64,000 nt of DNA, from the NCBI GenBank assembly GCA_022340585.1, contig JAJDNS010000146.1, positions 1 to 64,000 of the forward strand. Reading direction: 5' to 3'. The notes under the pieces are model-generated. The model saw only the letters and a list, made by a program, of their open reading frames with translations. It was not told the DNA's origin and did not search any database. This stretch comes from Acidobacteriota bacterium (GTDB lineage Bacteria; Acidobacteriota; Vicinamibacteria; Fen-336). Positions 61,117-64,000 of the stretch are shown one piece after another. Both the position numbers and the translations under genes were made by a program. Each line of letters opens with the position of its first letter. Position 1 is the stretch's first letter.

Positions 61117-63191
61117 GCGCCGGGCGCCGGACCCTGAAGGTGGTTTGCCCCCACGACTGCCCCGACACCTGCGTGATGAGCGTCGAGGTCGAGGGTGACC
61201 GTGCGGTGGCCCTGGGCGGTGACCCGGAGCACCCGTTCACCCGGGGGTTCCTCTGCGCGAAGGTGAACCGCTACCTGGAGCGCGTCTACAGCCCCGAGCG
61301 CATCCTGCACCCGATGAAGCGGGTGGGGGCCAAGGGGAAGGGACGCTTCCGGCGCGTCTCGTGGGACGAGGCCCTCGACGAGATCGCGGCACGGTTTCGG
61401 GAGGTGATCGCCGCCCACGGCCCCCAGGCCATCCTGCCCTACTCCTACGCCGGCAACCTGGGCGTGCTCGGGTACGGGAGCATGGACCGCCGCGTCTTCC
61501 ACGCGCTCGGAGCCAGCCTCCTCGACCGGACGATCTGCGCCACCGCCGGAGCCGCCGGCTACGAGGCCACCGTCGGGGCGACGTTGGGCTTCGACCCCGA
61601 GGCGATCGTCGGCGCCCGCCTGATCGTCGCCTGGGGCACCAACATGGTCAGCTCCAACGTCCACCAGTGGCCCTTCGTGGAAGAGGCGCGGCGGCGGGGC
61701 GCCCGCCTGGTGACGGTGGATCCCTACCGCTCGAGGACGGCCGAGAGGTCGGACCAGCACCTCGCCCTGCTTCCGGGCACCGACGCCGCCCTGGCCCTGG
61801 GGATGATGCACGTCGTCTTCCGCGACGGGCTCGAAGACCGGGACTACCTCGACCGGTTCACGGTAGGGGCCGGCGACCTCCGACGGCGGGCCGCGGAGTG
61901 GCCCCTCGAGCGGGTGGCGGAGACCACCGGCCTGGACCCCGCCGAGATCGAGGCCTTCGCCCGCGAGTACGCCGGTTCCCACCCCTCGGCCATCCGGATC
62001 AACTACGGCCTCAACCGCCACGCCGGCGGGGGCATGGCGGTCCGCACCCTGGCGTGCCTCCCCGCGGTCGTCGGGGCCTGGCGCCACCCGGGCGGGGGGA
62101 TCCTGCTGTCGACCTCGGCGGCTTATCCGGTGCGGACCGACGCCCTCCAACGCCCCGATCTCAGCCCTCCCGGGACGCGCACGATCAACATGAGCCAGCT
62201 CGGCCGCGTGCTCACCGACGGGGCCCTCGATCCCCCGGTGAAGGCGCTCTTCGTGTACAACTCCAACCCGGCGGCGATCGCGCCGGACCAGGAGAGCGTC
62301 CAACGGGGCCTGGCGCGCGACGACCTCTTCACCGTCGTCCACGAGCTCTTCCCGACCGACACTGTCGACTTCGCCGACATGGTGCTCCCGGCCACCTCCA
62401 CCCTCGAGCACTACGACATACACAAGTCCTACGGGCACCTCTACCTGAGCCTCAACCGCCCGGTGATCCCGCCGCGAGGGGAGGCGCTCTCCAACACCGA
62501 GGTCTTCCGCCGTCTCGCCACGCGCCTCGGGCTCGACCATCCCTGCCTGCGCGACACCGACGAGGACATGGCGCAGCAGGCCTTCGACTGGGGCCACCCG
62601 CGGATGGCGGGGATCACCCTCGAACGGCTCGAGAGGGAGACCTCGCTGCGGCTGAACGTGCCCGCCCCGTACGTGCCTTTCGCCGAAGGGGGCTTCCCGA
62701 CGCCGTCGGGGCGGTGTGAGCTCCGCGCCGAGCGGCTGGCCGAGCAGGGCCACGACCCGGTGGCGGGATACGTCCCCCCCCGGGAGAGTGTGATGAGCGC
62801 CCCCGAGCTGGCGAAGCGCTATCCGCTCGCCTTCATCTCGCCCCCGGCCCACCACTTCCTGAACTCCACGTTCTCGGCCCAGCCGGTCTTCGTGCGCCGG
62901 GAGGGCGAGGCCAGCGTGACCATCCACCCGGAGGACGCCGCTCCCCGGGGAGTCGTGGAGGGGCAGACGGTCCGGGTCTTCAACGACCGGGGCTCGTTCC
63001 TGGCCCGGGCCCGGGTCTCCGACGCGTCCCGGCGGGGCCTGGTGGTGGGGCTGTCGATCTGGTGGGCGAAGATGTGCCCCGGCGGCCGCAACGCCAACGC
63101 GGTGACCAGCCAGGAGCTGGCGGACATGGGAGGAGGCGCCACCTTCCACGACGTGCTGGTGGACGTGGCGCCGGCGGAGACGTCGGCGTGA
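61113..63191 (+). CDS. Molybdopterin-dependent oxidoreductase (DMSO reductase family)
   Basis: 692 residues. The N-terminal [4Fe-4S] site is CPHDCPDTCVM with the fourth Cys in GFLCAKVNRYLERVYSPERIL. Molybdopterin-guanine-dinucleotide regions are ICATAGAAGYEATVG, IVAWGTNMVSSNVHQWPF, LFVYNSNPAAIAPDQ, DMVLPATSTLEHYDIHKSYGH and a C-terminal MGD-binding module (HHFLNSTFSAQP, GGRNANAVTSQELADMGGG). No Tat signal is present, so it is probably cytoplasmic. The substrate is unknown; the family includes assimilatory and formate-type enzymes. No small or membrane subunits follow apart from the 75-residue protein overlapping its stop. Confidence 0.87.
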   Translation: MSAGRRTLKVVCPHDCPDTCVMSVEVEGDRAVALGGDPEHPFTRGFLCAKVNRYLERVYSPERILHPMKRVGAKGKGRFRRVSWDEALDEIAARFREVIAAHGPQAILPYSYAGNLGVLGYGSMDRRVFHALGASLLDRTICATAGAAGYEATVGATLGFDPEAIVGARLIVAWGTNMVSSNVHQWPFVEEARRRGARLVTVDPYRSRTAERSDQHLALLPGTDAALALGMMHVVFRDGLEDRDYLDRFTVGAGDLRRRAAEWPLERVAETTGLDPAEIEAFAREYAGSHPSAIRINYGLNRHAGGGMAVRTLACLPAVVGAWRHPGGGILLSTSAAYPVRTDALQRPDLSPPGTRTINMSQLGRVLTDGALDPPVKALFVYNSNPAAIAPDQESVQRGLARDDLFTVVHELFPTDTVDFADMVLPATSTLEHYDIHKSYGHLYLSLNRPVIPPRGEALSNTEVFRRLATRLGLDHPCLRDTDEDMAQQAFDWGHPRMAGITLERLERETSLRLNVPAPYVPFAEGGFPTPSGRCELRAERLAEQGHDPVAGYVPPRESVMSAPELAKRYPLAFISPPAHHFLNSTFSAQPVFVRREGEASVTIHPEDAAPRGVVEGQTVRVFNDRGSFLARARVSDASRRGLVVGLSIWWAKMCPGGRNANAVTSQELADMGGGATFHDVLVDVAPAETSA

Positions 63192-63415
63192 TCGGGGCCT
63201 TCGTCGCGGCCACCGTGGTCGGGCTCGTGCAGTTCGTCCGAGCCCCCGACCGTCGCCTCGTCCCGGTGATGGTGATGCTCCTCGTCTCCGCCTTCGCCCT
63301 GAGCCGAGGGCGATGGGTGGGCACGAGCAGCCTCGTCCTCGGGGCGGTCTGCCTCGTCGGGCTGGTCCTCATCCTGGGGCTCAGCCACCGGGCGGGGACG
63401 ACCGGGAAGGTCTGA
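63188..63415 (+). CDS. Small two- or three-helix membrane protein
   Basis: 75 residues from a GTG overlapping the upstream stop (GTGA). Hydrophobic segments are at about 2-16, 24-38 and 48-65, with basic turns (RAPDRR, RGRW). I do not recognise a family. The overlap suggests it is made together with the molybdoenzyme, but it lacks heme ligands or Cys of a redox anchor. Confidence 0.55.
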   Translation: MIGAFVAATVVGLVQFVRAPDRRLVPVMVMLLVSAFALSRGRWVGTSSLVLGAVCLVGLVLILGLSHRAGTTGKV

Positions 63416-63450
63416 TCGGCGCCATCCGCGGCGTGTCGCGCCGCCGGCGG

Positions 63451-63456
63451 TAGACT
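63451..63456 (+). promoter_or_regulatory. -10-like TAGACT, leaderless start
   Basis: TAGACT 7 nt before the ATG at 63464. No Shine-Dalgarno. Confidence 0.45.
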
Positions 63457-63463
63457 AGGCCTC

Positions 63464-64000
63464 ATGAAGAAGAAGACCCCTCGCCGTCCGGCGCCGCCCG
63501 CCCGTCTCCTCTACGCCGCCTCGGAGACCGAGGCCGACATGCTCTACCCGACCGGGTTCTTCGCACCCGATCCGTTCCTCTTCGTCCAGAAGGGAAGGAC
63601 GAGGATCCTCGTCATGAGCGACCTCGAGATGGACCGGGCGCGGAAGCAGGCCAGCGTCGACCGGGTGATGTCGTGGTCGAGGATCGCGGCACCCCTCGAG
63701 CAGAACGGGACCAAGGCCTCACCCGCCGACGTCATTGCCCGGGCCCTCGGCCAGCTGAAGATCAAGCGGGTGGAGGTCCCGGAGAGCTTCCCCCTCGGCC
63801 TCGCCATGGAGCTGGACGAGCGGGGCATCCGCCTCGACCTGGTGCCGGACCCGTTCTGGCCCGACCGGGCGACGAAGCGACCCGACGAGGTCCGCGCCAT
63901 CACGGCCTCGCTCCGGGCCGCGGAGGCGGGGTTGGAGGCGGGGATCGACGCGCTCCGGTCCTGTCGGATCCGCAAGGGCTGGCTGATGCGCGACGGCCGG
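63464..64000 (+). CDS. Xaa-Pro peptidase (M24), 3' partial
   Basis: The open frame runs from the ATG at 63464 to the window end (179 codons). The N-terminal creatinase-like domain is recognisable: an MLYPTGFFAPDPFLFV start, a DLEMDRARKQA segment and the transition KRPDEVRAITASLRAAEAG, which leads into the M24 metallopeptidase domain outside the window. These enzymes remove N-terminal residues before proline. A lysine/proline-rich N-terminal tail precedes the domain. Confidence 0.8.
   Translation, partial: MKKKTPRRPAPPARLLYAASETEADMLYPTGFFAPDPFLFVQKGRTRILVMSDLEMDRARKQASVDRVMSWSRIAAPLEQNGTKASPADVIARALGQLKIKRVEVPESFPLGLAMELDERGIRLDLVPDPFWPDRATKRPDEVRAITASLRAAEAGLEAGIDALRSCRIRKGWLMRDGR

Overview
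The window is about 64 kb of very GC-rich, tightly packed bacterial chromosome with genes on both strands, short gaps and many 4-nt stop/start overlaps. It contains no phage, integrase, transposase, CRISPR array or rRNA. The mix of genes is Ser/Thr kinases, FHA and IPT/TIG proteins, Asp-box propellers, a gingipain-type protease with FG-GAP repeats, a CBM9/DUF5916 outer-membrane protein, several sulfatases, a Kgd-type 2-oxoglutarate dehydrogenase and a PqqD-domain protein with an exported tail. This resembles a free-living, diderm, high-GC bacterium of the Acidobacteriota type. That placement is inferred from gene content; no marker gene in the window settles it.

Layout. 1-9.9 kb: a TPR protein cut by the window edge and broken by a frameshift; a NamZ-like muramidase; an FHA/IPT membrane protein divergent from a PilZ protein across a perfect palindrome; then housekeeping genes (trmJ, pcnB, phhB, rfbD), tRNA-Val(UAC), tRNA-Asp(GUC) and a PqqD-like/Tat/Cys-rich fusion. 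10-19.3 kb: a giant secreted C25 protease, a Pro/Thr-rich secreted protein, arfB, a cold-shock gene with a clear terminator, a zinc alcohol dehydrogenase and an acid phosphatase lipoprotein. 19.4-32.3 kb: an Asp-box propeller protein, a YqaA/DedA membrane protein, a kinase-aminotransferase-transpeptidase operon, and a three-gene operon (TolB-like propeller, polytopic membrane protein, secreted protein). 32.4-46.8 kb: an envelope/sulfur-ester island with an alkaline-phosphatase-superfamily lipoprotein that has Thr at the nucleophile site, two large membrane proteins, two lipoproteins sharing an unrecognised domain, an arylsulfotransferase-like lipoprotein, two canonical Cys-type sulfatases and a DUF5916 protein. 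46.9-55.7 kb: a double-SIS protein like glucokinase regulatory protein, then kgd and korAB, two different enzymes for 2-oxoglutarate to succinyl-CoA side by side. 55.7-64 kb: a candidate structured RNA, a PilO/STN/PilP-like fusion, two lipoproteins, a binding-protein-like protein, an RRM protein that appears to start at ATT, a hotdog thioesterase, a molybdopterin oxidoreductase and the start of an Xaa-Pro peptidase.

Expression signals are distinctive. At least eight genes have a -10-like hexamer (TATGAT, TATAAT, TAGACT, TATCCT and similar) ending 5-7 nt before the start codon with no room for a Shine-Dalgarno, which suggests frequent leaderless transcription. Others have ordinary SDs. Two genes seem to lack ATG/GTG/TTG starts: the RRM gene (ATT) and the transpeptidase (CTG). 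The strongest candidates for undescribed biology are the structured RNA at 55.8-56.1 kb, the paired duplicated-domain lipoproteins at 35.6-37.4 kb, the PqqD/Tat/8-Cys protein at 9.4 kb and the 71-bp palindromic element present twice.
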